DNA of 64,000 nucleotides, from NCBI GenBank assembly GCA_022592445.1, contig JABYQR010000004.1:372001-436000 (forward strand), read 5' to 3'. Source of the DNA: Cytidiella melzeri (taxonomy: Eukaryota; Basidiomycota; Agaricomycetes; Polyporales; Irpicaceae). Shown piece by piece: positions 45,039 through 56,100 of this stretch (position 1 is its first letter; every line of letters begins with the position of its first letter). The translations under genes were made by a program, and so were the position numbers. The notes beneath the pieces were generated by a model. That model had not been told where the DNA came from. It ran no database searches and worked only from the letters and a program-made list of their open reading frames with translations.

Positions 45039-47647
45039 TCATACTCCCCTCCCAGCAGCACCGCCACCCTTCCTCCCCTGCTGCCCATGCCCACCTCCCT
45101 GCTGCCCATGTCCACCCCCATCCTCCCTCTCCTTCTCCCCACCCCCCGAAGAAAAATGCGGCCCATTCGGGAACCGATCATGGTACGTCTCCTTCACCTT
45201 ATCCTTCACCATCTCCACCACATTCACCCCCTTCACCTGATTCCCCATAATCTCCTCAAACCGCGCCCGAAACCCGTTCACCAACTCGTCTTGCTCGCTC
45301 CCCGTCAAGTGCCCCCGATCGAGACACGTGTTCTCGAGGTCTCGCACAAAGTTTTCGAGGTCTTTGCACCGCAGCGCGGACGCTTCGGGTTCGCCGGAGC
45401 CTCGAGCTCGGGCGAGGTAGGACGCGGCTAGGGTTGAGAGGCCGCCGAGGATGGAGGTGGCGATGGAGGTCTAGCGGTGCGAGGGTAAAAAAAATTATCA
45501 GTTCATTGTGCGAGAGAGTATAGAATAATGTTGTCAAGTACCTGGCGCCCGCTGGTGGCTGCTGCAACACCTGTAGTCAACGCTCCGAGTAAAACTTGTG
45601 CGCCGATGGCGGCGTTCAGCAACCATCCCGTAGCTTTTGCTATAAAGGCCACACAGGTGAGTACATGGCTTAAAAGTTTGAAATTAGACTGATCCATACC
45701 TTGAACCTCTGACTTCCTCAGCTCATCCTCCGCATGCGTCAATGTCCACTTGAGCCGCTCTGCTACCGACCGCTCTCGTCCCTAGAACAGACAAAACAAC
45801 CGTCAGATCTCTTCACAAAATTAAATCACATCCGCCATGAGCTAACGCACCGAAATGCTGAACTCATCGATGATCTCACTAAATTGCCTCTTGACCGCCG
45901 GCCTCTTCGAGCTCCTGCCCGTCGCCCACCCAAACCACCCACGTCCGCCCTCGTCTTCCGCACGCACAGTATTCGCGTTCGAACTCGTCGTCGGACGCGG
46001 ACTCACAGGCACTTGGCTAAGGTCCACCCCCGACAGCCTCACAGAAGGAGCCGTACCTGGCTCACCCCCACTCGCCCGCCGAATGGCAGAATACTCCGCC
46101 CGCTCAGCATCGTCCAATAACAATATGCCCTGACCGTTCGCAGTAGGCCGCCTTGACGCGTCCGGCCTCTTCTCTCGACCCGGCGTAGAGACCTGACTGT
46201 ATGCACGTTGCGGTCTTTGAACCGAGTTGGCGTGCGTGAGCGCGTTAGGGTTCGAGTTTGTGTTCGTAGCATATGCAGGAAAATACCCGTCCCTCCCTGG
46301 TCCGCTTCCGTTCCCAGGCGTCGTCGGGGAATGCGCAAACGCTGGATACGGCCCCGAGCCAATTGGCGTCAACGGCTGGACGTTCAAGATTGGAGATATC
46401 AGCTGGCGGTCAGGATCACTTGAGGACGCAGCTCGCGGGCCCTGGGACGAGGACGGCGGAGAGTATGTTGCATCGTCCCACGATAAACGTGTGCTTTGAC
46501 GTGCTGGCAACGTTTGTATATGCATTGGCAAGGAAGGTTGCTGACTGGATGTGCTGGGATACGCGCCTGGCATACCAGATGGCGCGTTAGTTGTAGGTGG
46601 GTTGGCGGATGGAGGTGGACACGGGACGGTGCTGATCTGCGCCGCGATAGAGGGATTCAATGGTGTAGGAAAGTAGACCTGAGTAACAGCAGATACTTGG
46701 GTGGGAGCACTTGTCGTAGGTTTCGGCGGAAGGGGAGGGGCGTCACGTTCTGATTGCGTCTGGGTCAATGGAACGGGAGAAGGTGGGGCCGAAATGTGGG
46801 GGTGAGATTGGACTTGCGCGTGTTGAGTCTGATGTTGAGTCTGAGGAGCTGGAACGGGAGAAGCTGGGGCTGAAGCCTGTGTGGGAGACTGCACTCGCGC
46901 GCGCTGTTGAACATGGGGGACAGCGGAAGGTCCAGGTATTGGGTGAGATGACCCAGCAGGAAACTGCGCGTATTGCGGTACAGGCTGCACGATCACAGGC
47001 TGACCGTTGATAAGCTGAAAATATTGCACAGGTGATCCTGGAGGTGGAGTAGAGGGCAAGACTTGTATGTATTGAACCTGACCAGGTGGCGGAGGTGTAC
47101 TAGACGGGCTCGCGGTGTACGGCATGGTAGCAGCATACTCTGGCTGGAAGGGAGCGTAATAGACGGTCTGAGGTTGAGGGGATTGAGGGGGAGGCATCGG
47201 GGCCGGGCTCGTAGAAGTTGACCCTGGAACGAAGGCCGTAATGAGATGACAGTTGCAAGATGGAGAGAAAGTGCCAAGTCAATGGACGCACTATTGGAAG
47301 ATCCACCAGCCGACCCTTCTGCGCGCGATGGGCCCTGCTCATCCTGGGATGGTGTACTCGCAAGGACTTCCACGGCTGGTACTGATGCCGGCGTGGGCTG
47401 AGCGTCGTTGACGTCCGCAGGCTGGGAGCGTTCCTCTATAGGTTGATGCGTACGATGTCAGATTTTAGTAGCGTTGATTGTGAATGGCGAAGAACTCACC
47501 TGGAGGTGTGAGTAGCTCATTTGCTAGCCGGATCGCCTCGTTAACTATTGCTAGCTGGGTTATCTCCCCCGGTGCAGAGTTGGAGTCCTCGTCAAGCTGA
47601 GGGTCGTCGACAGGGCCTGAATCATCGATTTGGCTGCTCGAGTCCAT
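45039..47647 (-). CDS. SLATT-domain (two-TM effector) protein with long proline-rich N-terminus
   Basis: Six minus-strand exons, 47500-47647, 47292-47435, 45851-47223, 45700-45781, 45542-45639 and 45039-45470, join with consistent phases to 758 residues. Residues 1-100 are acidic and polar. About 100-550 is low-complexity Pro/Gln/Ser/Thr (many PxxP, PPP). About 556-700 is the domain I assign to fungal SLATT: RERSVAERLKWTLTHAEDEL, then TM1 ATGWLLNAAIGAQVLLGALT, TSGRQ, and TM2 SIATSILGGLSTLAASYLAR, followed by RGSGEPEASALRCKDLENFV. The tail is Gly/Gln/His-rich (GGGHGQQ repeats). SLATT proteins in prokaryotes are predicted membrane effectors of nucleotide-activated conflict systems. The fungal role is unknown. 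No SMODS or SLOG partner lies next to it. Family assignment rests on pattern memory. Confidence 0.75.
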
Positions 47648-49943
47648 TGTAGTGATGTGGCTTGCACCTGCTCAGCGTATGTGGATATCTGCGCCGAGAG
47701 GGCGAGAGAGATGGAGGTGGAAAGATGGAAGACGGGAGGGCCATTGTGCAGGATGTATATATGCGTGTTGAGAATTGTGTTTTTTGGATTGTGGGCCAGT
47801 CGTGGGTCGTGACCGCGTCGTTTCTGGCAGGCCTTTCCATGCCTCCACATCCGGCCCGTTCTGCCAGTGGCCAATCAGGTCAAACGCTGGCCCACTTTGA
47901 TGACAGACGGGAGCAGAATCGAGCCGTTTCTGACGTTTGTATTCGCTTCTGCCAACGTCCAACTCTCGTTCTTTTGCACACGCCGGCCAAACTTGATACA
48001 TTTCCTGGCACTCGCCATGCGCGTGAACAATCACGAGAGGTCCCATCTAAATCTTGGAGAGTGTCACGCTAAAGAGACAGCGCAGCAACCCAGTGAGTAC
48101 GCACACGCAGATGACGCCATGTTCATTTCATCTCATCTCCCAAACCACCTTCACGTCGCAGTCGTCTGTCCTGCGGCGGTCGTCTCGTAGCCTCGTGTAT
48201 CATCCACCAGTCTTCATGTCAAGCTCGCTGAGACTGCTTTCCCCGCCACAGGCAATCACCACGTTTTCCATCATCCAACTCAATCTCGACACCAGGAACA
48301 TATCTGTGCAGTGACTAGACTCGTTGTGCGAATCTACATTCCTCCTGTCAGGCCGTCCGCGCTGGAGCAACGAGTCGTACAGGGACCTCACTTCCCAGCC
48401 TTCGCGCGGGATAGCCTGTCGCCGCTTTGACATTATTGCCATCGACTGCCCGCAGAAATCGCATACCTTGTGCACTTGACGAGTATCTGCTCGCTAGGAG
48501 AGCCTGCCAACTCAAACATGGATAGATTGCGCTACCATTCCTTGTCACCCATTGGCCAAGAAGCTTCTCAATCGTGTCACGTTGATGCTCAGGGTCTCGA
48601 GATCAGCGCTCAGCGTCGGGCGCCTACTCGCGACATTCTGTGGCTTCGGGTATACTGCGACGCCTGAGGTGCTCAATTGCAAATGTCCTACTAATAGCTC
48701 GCTCGTGAACAACGGTTGGTTTGTTCCAGCCATCAGCGTGTAAGAGCACCGGTTGGAGCCAGCGATACGCCCATCAATGCCTTCAAGACGTGGTATGTAG
48801 TACACCATGCTCACATGTCTTCGCCTCACCAATACTTCTATCATCACAGCAGTACAACGACCCGTCTGCAGCTTTGATCCCCCGATGCTGCAGGTATTCA
48901 ATACCACCGTTTCTCGTCCCCTGATCCAGGCACTCTTAAGCTTCAGGACCTTGACCTGGCAAGCTAGACTCTCCATGCCTTGTTCCTAGCACCTCGCAAA
49001 CCAATTTACTCCGACACCCGTCTTTTGTGCTCCGCGACGTGAGAGAAGGACGATCACGTCAAACATCGTGCTCCACTTTCTTGCCATTGTAGTTCGAAAA
49101 GGCCTAGACTGCTGTCATCGCATATCGTGTTCCCCACCGCTCCAATCTCCGTTCGGAGTGGGTTATAGCTCGAATCTTGTTTGCAAAAACGAAGCTTACT
49201 TTTTTTTTTTTTGCTATCGCAGAGTCTAAGTCCCGCTCCTGCAGTGCGAGCTCTGGTACCCGGTTGGCAGATTCTCAACCGACGACTCGAAGATGAAGTA
49301 TATCAATTCCTTTCGTCTTCTCTCTATCTTCCAACATTTGGCTCATGTTAGTGAAAGCTTAGATAGTATAGCCCAGATCTTCCAATGAATATTCTCATTT
49401 CTATTTGTTTTTTTCACTTCAAGCCTACATTTTCGCCTTCCATATCTGGGAAGAGCGTTTCCCAATTCATATGATAGTCTCGGAACCAGCCGTTTGCGAT
49501 ACCTGTGTTGGAAAGCGGAGTTTGAAAAAGACAAAAAAACGAGGTTATGCAAACGTCTGGTGAAATCGGTCAGTGGCGGGTACCGCTCAGTCGCATGTGA
49601 CTCCTGCCAGTCAATGTGTCGCGCTTGAGCACCCATTACCAAATTCTGTATGCACGTTTGGGACTTCGTACTCTCTACTACTAGTCCCCTCCAGTCTCTC
49701 ACATATGTCATTCTTATTCTCACTCTCCACTGATATCAGACAAATAAATTTAAATATCATTGAACCCTAAGTCGTGGATAATTCCCTCTCGGCCGCACCA
49801 GACAATAACCAGTGCCCAGCCCTCAACCTCGATTCAGGCTTGCCCCACTCGTCCCCTCATTCGACAATGCACGGAAAGCAGATAGCCAGTACACAAGAAG
49901 ATATTCCTCTGGCAACTTCTCGGGAGGCAATTCGAGGCGCAAT
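47648..49943. other. 2.3-kb stretch without a confident gene
   Basis: Holds the presumed SLATT promoter at its left end. Minus-strand frames at 48200-48475 (MHKVCDFCGQSMAIM) and 48545-48976 could belong to a small multi-exon gene, but splice sites are not convincing and no family is recognised. A run of about 12 T lies at 49201. The right end is the target of the solo LTR. Confidence 0.4.
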
Positions 49944-50448
49944 TGTCAAGAACACAACCAAACTCTTATGAAGAGCGAGGAAGTGACGACGGGGGAGGAA
50001 CGACGAGCGAACTCGCGTGGACGATGACGACAGGGGTGATGATGATGAAAGGGGGAGAGACGACGACGAGGGAGCAGCTAACGATGGGCTAAAGACCAGG
50101 TTATATTAGTACTGTGAAGGACTAGGTACAAGGTGGACGTCACCTAAAGACCAGGAGGTAGAATCTGAGGTCTTTAGGGAGCTACAGAGTGGGTTTATAT
50201 ATACATCTCAGACAAGGACCCCTGGTACCGGGTCTGTACTCCTAACACTGCCGTGGGAATGTATGGTGTGCTATGGTGCGATGTTCTACAATGTTCCAGC
50301 ACCTTCTATGATCATGTGACCAGTCTGTCACATGCACTTGATCACATGCAGTAGCCATGTACCATCGATAAGATAAGATAAGGAAATTGAGAAGGTAGGA
50401 TAACGAAAATAAAAGGAAAAGAAGGAAAAAGTGTGCATGGTCGTGACA
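49944..50448 (-). repeat. 505-bp solo LTR related to element 2, with 5-bp target duplication
   Basis: In minus orientation this is a copy of the LTR that bounds element 2 (55579-62773). On the plus strand it starts TGTCAAGAACACAACC and ends GTGCATGGTCGTGACA. GCAAT occurs on both sides (49939-49943 and 50449-50453), a perfect duplication, so this was a real insertion that lost its body by LTR-LTR recombination. It is 12 bp longer than the element 2 LTRs and visibly diverged. Confidence 0.93.
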
Positions 50449-51030
50449 GCAATGCAATTCACAGTTAGAATTCCTGAAGAGTGAAGAATTGTTCCAGTGC
50501 ATGCCAGTGCTTTGAGCTGTCACGATATGTAACGCTGTTGCTCTATGCCACAAAATTTGATGGGGAATACAAAGATTAACACTCTTTTTCTTACTACAAA
50601 GAATGCAATTGATGGGAAAGTACTGAGTTTGTTACTAGCACTTCAAAACTTGTTATTTGGGTGCTTTTTCCAATCAAAACATAGTGTTCAGTTTTTACAG
50701 CAAGCAAATCCACACCAATGGCAGTAATAGCCCTATATTCTGTGGTCATTTTGGCCGCAGAAATTTGTAATTTGGTGCAAAACTGAGTAAGTTATGGCCA
50801 GTTCACTGAAAAACAGTGCTCTGACTCAGATTCAACCGCCACTTCTTGAACCCGTACCACCACCACTAAGAAAATTTCCACGCTCAAACATAACGCCTCC
50901 CTCGCCACCATTCCCCCTCCCCCCCTTAATTGCTTGAGTTCCTCTTTAAAATACTTTAATAACTTCTCTGATTCTAGTATTCGCGTTATAAGCCCTTCCC
51001 CCTTAGAGTCCTGAACCGCTTTAATCCATC
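50449..51030. other. AT-rich flank, probable LINE 5' untranslated region
   Basis: No gene. The last 100 bp is pyrimidine-rich and leads directly to the ORF1 start at 51031. The left part is AT-rich (GCTTTTTCCAATCAAAAC) and unlike the genic regions. Confidence 0.4.
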
Positions 51031-52856
51031 ATGTCTGCCGTTCCACAAGACGCAGACATGACTTTACCTCCGTCCCAGCAATTGCTGGATTATATAACCC
51101 CACTGCCCCAAATGCACCAAGCTGAACTTAATCAGCTACTGCCCCCTGAGGCTACTGGTGCGCCTTATTATAATCACCCTCAGAGCACCCCGGTCAGCCT
51201 TATCCCCCAGCCCCCACAACCTGTCACCACCGTTGAACCACAGTCCATCAAGGAAGATGCTGATCTGTGGGGAGACGACATCTCGCCAGAAGCGCCATGC
51301 AATGCCTATCTCCCGTACAACAGCGAAGATCAGATCAGTGAGTCGCTACCGGTCTTTGCTGCCACTCTCTCCACACTGGCCGCATTCCTCACCGAGCTGG
51401 CGGTCATGCATCGCATTTGAGAGCTGGCAAGACACACCAAAGCCTTTGATAACACCATCCTGCCCATTTTCAACAATCTACGTGGCCTCGTCAATACTTG
51501 GAACAACACAGTGGACGCCGAACTCGCCGTTCAACGCAACGTCTCCGCTCCCTCTCCACGCACAGCCCCACCCACAGCAGCCCCTGCTACCACCCACGTT
51601 CAGCCCGCTCCCCAGACAGTGCGCCCTTCGCATGCGTTGGGCACCACCCAGAGGCCCTTCTGAGTTGGAGGTAATCTGACCCACCACACGGTCCAAACCA
51701 CTCTCCCCTTTGCTGCTGCGTCAAGACCACCCCCCATCCCCTTGGCCAACCGTCCAGCCCCAACCTATGCGCAGGCCCTCAAGTCACGTCCTGCCAACAC
51801 TTTGCTGAATATCACCTCCGCTCTCGCTTCTGCCCTACCCGACGCCCCAGCTGAGGCTGTCCTCTCTATGGCCACACGAATGATCCCTGTGCCACCAAAC
51901 AGAGCTGTCCCTCGGCACGCTCCACGCAACGCTTCTAAAGTCATCACGGTAAAGCTGACCAGCGGCAATGTTTTGGTTTCTGACATTCTTAACGACCAAC
52001 CGCTCCTTAGTGCCTCCTCGATCGCGTATGAGGAGGCGACAATCGTGTCCCAATGGATGCACCTGATATCCTATTTGTGCACTGGCTCAACAACACACTA
52101 CACCTCCAATTCCGAACCTCGCCATGCGAAGGAACGGAGGCGGTCATTGAATCTTTTTGGAACAAGTGCAAGGGCTTGTGCAACGCCACTCCGGCCTGCT
52201 CAAAGTTCCGTTTCCACAACGGTGTGCTATACCGTTGCGTCCCTTTCTCAGACCCGTCTACTGCCACATCTGACGAGTCTATCCAACAGATCAAGCAGGC
52301 TTTACACAGCCAATACGCATGGGAAGGGGTTACTATGATTGGTAATCCGCGCGTTCAAATCTCCGAAGGCTCCTCCTTTGGCACCGTTTTCGTTGACTTT
52401 TACAACAGCTCCACATCTTGCTGCATGCACCAGGTCATGCGCCAGATTGTGTACCTTAACGGTGGCACCTGCCGAGCCATGCAGGCTCACAACTTCCGAC
52501 CTGCTACTCCCCGCTGCGCTGTATGCCAGCACTGGGGACACCCTGCAGACATCTGTCGCTCACAAGTGGTAAGGTGCCCGGTGTGCACGCAACCGCACGA
52601 CAAACACGACCACAAACGGCTAGCACCTCTCGCTGTTACCAAATGCTTCAACTGCGGTGAGGCTCACCGCTCAGATTCACCTGACTGCCCCTTTTTCCAG
52701 CATTGCCGCAACCGGGAGTGGATCCAGGCTCACCAGCCTGCTTCACAAACCGCACGTAACTCTTCCCACTCTGATTTCCGGCAGGTCACACGACCTACCC
52801 GGAACACGCGCATCAGCATGGGACGTCAACCCCATGGTCTCGCTAGAGCAACCTAG
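51031..52856 (+). pseudogene. LINE ORF1 (Gag-like, zinc knuckles)
   Basis: Starts MSAVPQDADMTLPPSQQLLD. The frame stays aligned over TGA codons at 51418 and 51661, then shifts once near 52055. The second part (52053-52856) is an RRM-like/Gag region followed by three zinc knuckles: CAVCQHWGHPADIC, CPVCTQPHDKHDH and CFNCGEAHRSDSPDC. It binds element RNA in related LINEs. The Pro/Ala-rich first third is typical of fungal ORF1. Confidence 0.82.
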
Positions 52857-52861
52857 ACCCC

Positions 52862-55578
52862 ATGACGAACTCCGCACAAAACGCTTTCAGGGTAATATCT
52901 TTTAATGCCAACCATACAGCTACTAATACCGCAGCCATACTACAACACTTCGTCCAAGCCGACACCATTTTCATCCAGGAGCCTGCGTACGCAGTCCTCA
53001 AACACACTCCTTCTACTACGAACCCCCATGGCGACGAGTTCTTTGGAACTCAGGCGCAATCGAGAGACTGGATCCTCCTCGAGGTGGGCAACATCCGGGA
53101 AGCACAAGTAGCGTGCTACGTCAACCGTAGGTGGGCGGGCTCCAACCCGCGGACACGCCGTGATATTATCTCGCATCCTCATTTATTATGTTTCTCTGTC
53201 CTCTTTCATAATACTGAACATTTCTTTCTGAACGTGTACAGCCACCCTGACACGCACAATGCCACTCACGCACTCCTTGCAGCACAGCATCTCCCGCCGT
53301 TCACCCTCGTCGCAGGCAACTTCAACCTCCACTACATGCTCTGGGAATCAGGGCGTCGCAACGATCGTCATGCACAAGAAATCATCGACTTCATGCCGGA
53401 CATTAGGGTCTCACTCCTGAATTCTCCAGATGTGCACACACACTTCCCTCACCGTCGCGGCTTCGCGCCGTCAGTCATCAATTTGGCATGGGTTGACTCA
53501 AGCTTCTTGGATCACCCTCTCACCACGCTTACGGTGGACACTAACATGCACATGGGTTCAGACCACGCCGTCCTGATCATCGACATTCCCACCACTCCAG
53601 AATATGTCGCACTTCCGCGCATCCCCCCTAACTCCAATGTGGAAACAGAATTCATGCTGGACATTATGGACGCGGCCCGTGCGCGCGTCCATGACTCCCT
53701 TTCTTCTTCTCATGATATCAAGCGATTGCTGAACATGTTCTTTGATTCTATTCAGGAAGCATTTAATTGACACTCGTCGATACCACGCATCACCAGCCAC
53801 TCCAAGCCGTGGTGGAACAAGGAGTGCCGGGAAACTCTTCGGACGTTCCGGCTTACCAATCAGCAAGAGGACCGGTGGGCCTTCTTTCGAGCGGTGCAGA
53901 AGGCCAAGAGAACGCACTTCGACACCGTTATTCAAGACATGGCAGCCAAGAAGCGTGTCTGGGACCTCATGTTGTGGTCCAAGCCACGTCCGATCTCAAC
54001 CGCGTCTCATATCAAAGGCAGCGACGGGGCCACCCTACACTCCTTTGACAACTTTGTCAGGGGATGCACCGAACAGTTTTACGCGGCGCAGGACCGACCA
54101 GTCGATCTCTCTATCGTCAACGTCCTCGAACAGCGCGACAAAAGGGCGTTTCCACCCTTCTCTTGGCAGGAGCTGAGGGAATGCCTTGTCTCGACGTCTT
54201 CCCGCTCTGCACCAGGACCAGATCACCTTACCTGGTCAATGGTCAAGTCCCTTATTGCTGATTGCGAAATCAAAACGTACCTTCTCTCCACCTTTAACGC
54301 ATGCGTGACTAACAGCTTTTGGCCCCCGCAGTTCAAATCATCGGTGACTGTTGTCATCCCAAAGCCCAAGAAGACTGATTATTCAGTTCTGAAGGCTTAC
54401 CAACCAATTGTGCTCCTCAGCTGCTTAGGCAAGCTGGTGGAGAAACTGATTGCAAACCGTATGCAGTACGACTGCATACGGTACCAGCTGTTGCATCCTT
54501 CCCAGTGTGGGGGTGTACGTCTCCACTCCACGGATGACGCTGGCCTTCTCCTTGTCCACCACTTACGAGCGGCGCGCACAGCGGGGCTTCATACCTCCTG
54601 CCTCGCGATGGACATCGCCCAATTTTTTCCTTCTATTAACCACCACTTGCTGGTGGCCATTCTATGACGCCTCGGATTCCACTCCTCCCTGCGTCTACTC
54701 ATCGCCAACTATCTCTCTAATCGCACCACCCAGTTCCGGTGGGCAGAATGATTGTCTGACCAAGTTGGCTGCACAGTTGGCGTTGGACAGGGCTCCTGCC
54801 TATCCCCCAATTTCTCCGCGCTCGCCATCACACCTGCTCTCGCCCTCATTTCCAAGCTACTCCCAGCACAAAACCCCTCCATGCGGTCCCTTCTGCTATT
54901 CTTCGTAGATGACGGCACTCTTGCCCTCTCGTCAGACTCGCTAGGCACAAACATTTTCATCCTCCGCCATCTATACCTTTGCATTGTCAAAATATTTGCT
55001 CGCATTGGCATTGTCCTAGAACTCGACAAACTTGAACTCACCCACTTCCCCTGCCTTAAGTACCAAGGCCCTCTACCTTCCCTCACCATTTCCATCGACA
55101 ATTCCTCTATCACACTCAAACCCAAACATGTCTGGCGATACCTAGGTTTCTTCTTTGATTCCCAACTCAACTTTCACTACCACATCCGCTTCTATGCCAC
55201 CAAAGCCCTCAGCACTGTCCGCGGTTACCCCATGCTGGGTAACTCCAATTGAGGTCTCGCCCCGGCGCAGAAGCGTCTCGTGTACATATCATGCGTTTGC
55301 CCCATTCTCACCTACAGGTTCCGTCTCTGGTTCAACCCTCACAAGCCACAAAAGCTCCTCATCTCCTCTCTCTCTCAAGCCCAGTCTGTCGCTGCCAGGT
55401 GGATCCTAGGCGCTTTCTGCACATCCCCAGTCGGCGGGATGGAAATCCTTGCCGTACTCCTCCCAATACGTCTCCATCTCCGTAAAATTTTTGACACCTC
55501 TGTCCTCTGCACACAATGTCTCCCAGCGAGCCAAATCATCACAATTGCGTCCACCCCCAAATCTGTTTGCAACCCATC
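52862..55578 (+). pseudogene. LINE ORF2 (endonuclease + reverse transcriptase), one frame with TGA stops
   Basis: A single frame from MTNSAQNAFRVISFNANH to the end, interrupted only by TGA at 53768, 54665, 54749 and 55250. Endonuclease (about residues 8-245): FNAN, IQEPA (catalytic Glu), VAGNFNLH, and GSDHAVL (Asp-His). RT: APGPDHLTWSMVK, a PIVLLSCLGKLVEKLIANRM motif, CLAMDIAQFFPSINH (first Asp), GVGQGSCLSPNFSAL, and LLFFVDDGTLALSS (catalytic FVDD). Thumb: HVWRYLGFFFD. All four stops fit CGA to TGA. The ORF is cut off by the LTR at 55579. Confidence 0.88.
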
Positions 55579-56071
55579 TGTCATGAACATGCATACTTTT
55601 TCCTTTCTTTTCCTTTTATTTTTCTTATCTTATCTTATCGATGGTACATGGCTACTGCATGTGATCAAGTGCATGTGACAGACTGGTCACATGATCATAG
55701 AAGGTGCTGGAACATTGTGGAACATTGTAGAACATCGCACCATAGCACACCATACGTTTCCACGGCAGTGTTAGGAGTACAGACCCGGTACCAGGGGTCC
55801 TTGTCTGAGATGTATATAAACCTACCCTGTAGCTCCCTAAAGACCTCAGATTCTACCTCCTGGTCTTTAGGTAAGGTCCACCTTGTACTAGGTCTATCAC
55901 TGTACTAATATATCCTGGTCTTTAGCTCATTGTTAGCTGCTCCCTCGTCGTTGTCTCTCCCTCATCATCATCATCTTCCCTGTCGTCATCGTCCACGCGA
56001 GTTCGCTCGTCGTTCCTCCATTCCCTTTGTCACTTCCTTGCTCTTCATAGAGTTTGGTTGTGTTCTTGACA
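55579..56071 (+). repeat. 5' LTR of element 2
   Basis: Contains TATATAAA at 55813-55820 and a hairpin CATGTGAC/GTCACATG at 55672-55693. CTAAAGACC...GGTCTTTAG (55837-55870) is a second hairpin. A CAT/CTT-rich U5 end follows. A diverged solo relative lies at 49944-50448. Confidence 0.93.
55848..55858 (+). promoter_or_regulatory. Putative self-priming sequence in the LTR
   Basis: AGATTCTACCT, about 30 nt downstream of the TATA box and so close to the expected RNA 5' end. It is the exact complement of AGGTAGAATCT at 56074-56084 and occupies the loop of the hairpin 55837-55870. Confidence 0.6.
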
Positions 56072-56073
56072 TA

Positions 56074-56084
56074 AGGTAGAATCT
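56074..56084 (+). promoter_or_regulatory. Putative primer-binding site of element 2 (self-priming type)
   Basis: AGGTAGAATCT, two bases after the end of the 5' LTR, complementary to 55848-55858. No TGG-type tRNA primer site is seen here. In Tf1/sushi-type elements the first bases of the element's own RNA anneal at this place. Confidence 0.6.
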
Positions 56085-56100
56085 CCGTACGCTCGCCTGA

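Larger units (their letters stand above)
51031..55578 (+). mobile_element. Tad1-like LINE (non-LTR retrotransposon), 3'-truncated
   Basis: Two ORFs in LINE order: ORF1 with CCHC-type zinc knuckles, ORF2 with an AP-type endonuclease followed by reverse transcriptase. It ends abruptly at 55578, where the 5' LTR of element 2 begins, and no continuation is found at the far side (62774). The C-terminal RNase H and poly(A) end are therefore missing. RT motifs resemble the Tad1 clade common in fungi. The interruptions are mainly TGA codons. Confidence 0.88.

Noticed and set aside
48200..48976. Small minus-strand gene with a CX2C motif (CDFCGQS)
   Set aside because: The open frames could only be linked by weak splice sites, and no family similarity was seen.
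55671..55693. CATGTGAC/GTCACATG hairpin in the LTR as a transcription terminator
   Set aside because: Pol II in fungi does not use such hairpins for termination. It lies upstream of the TATA box and may be only a protein-binding palindrome.
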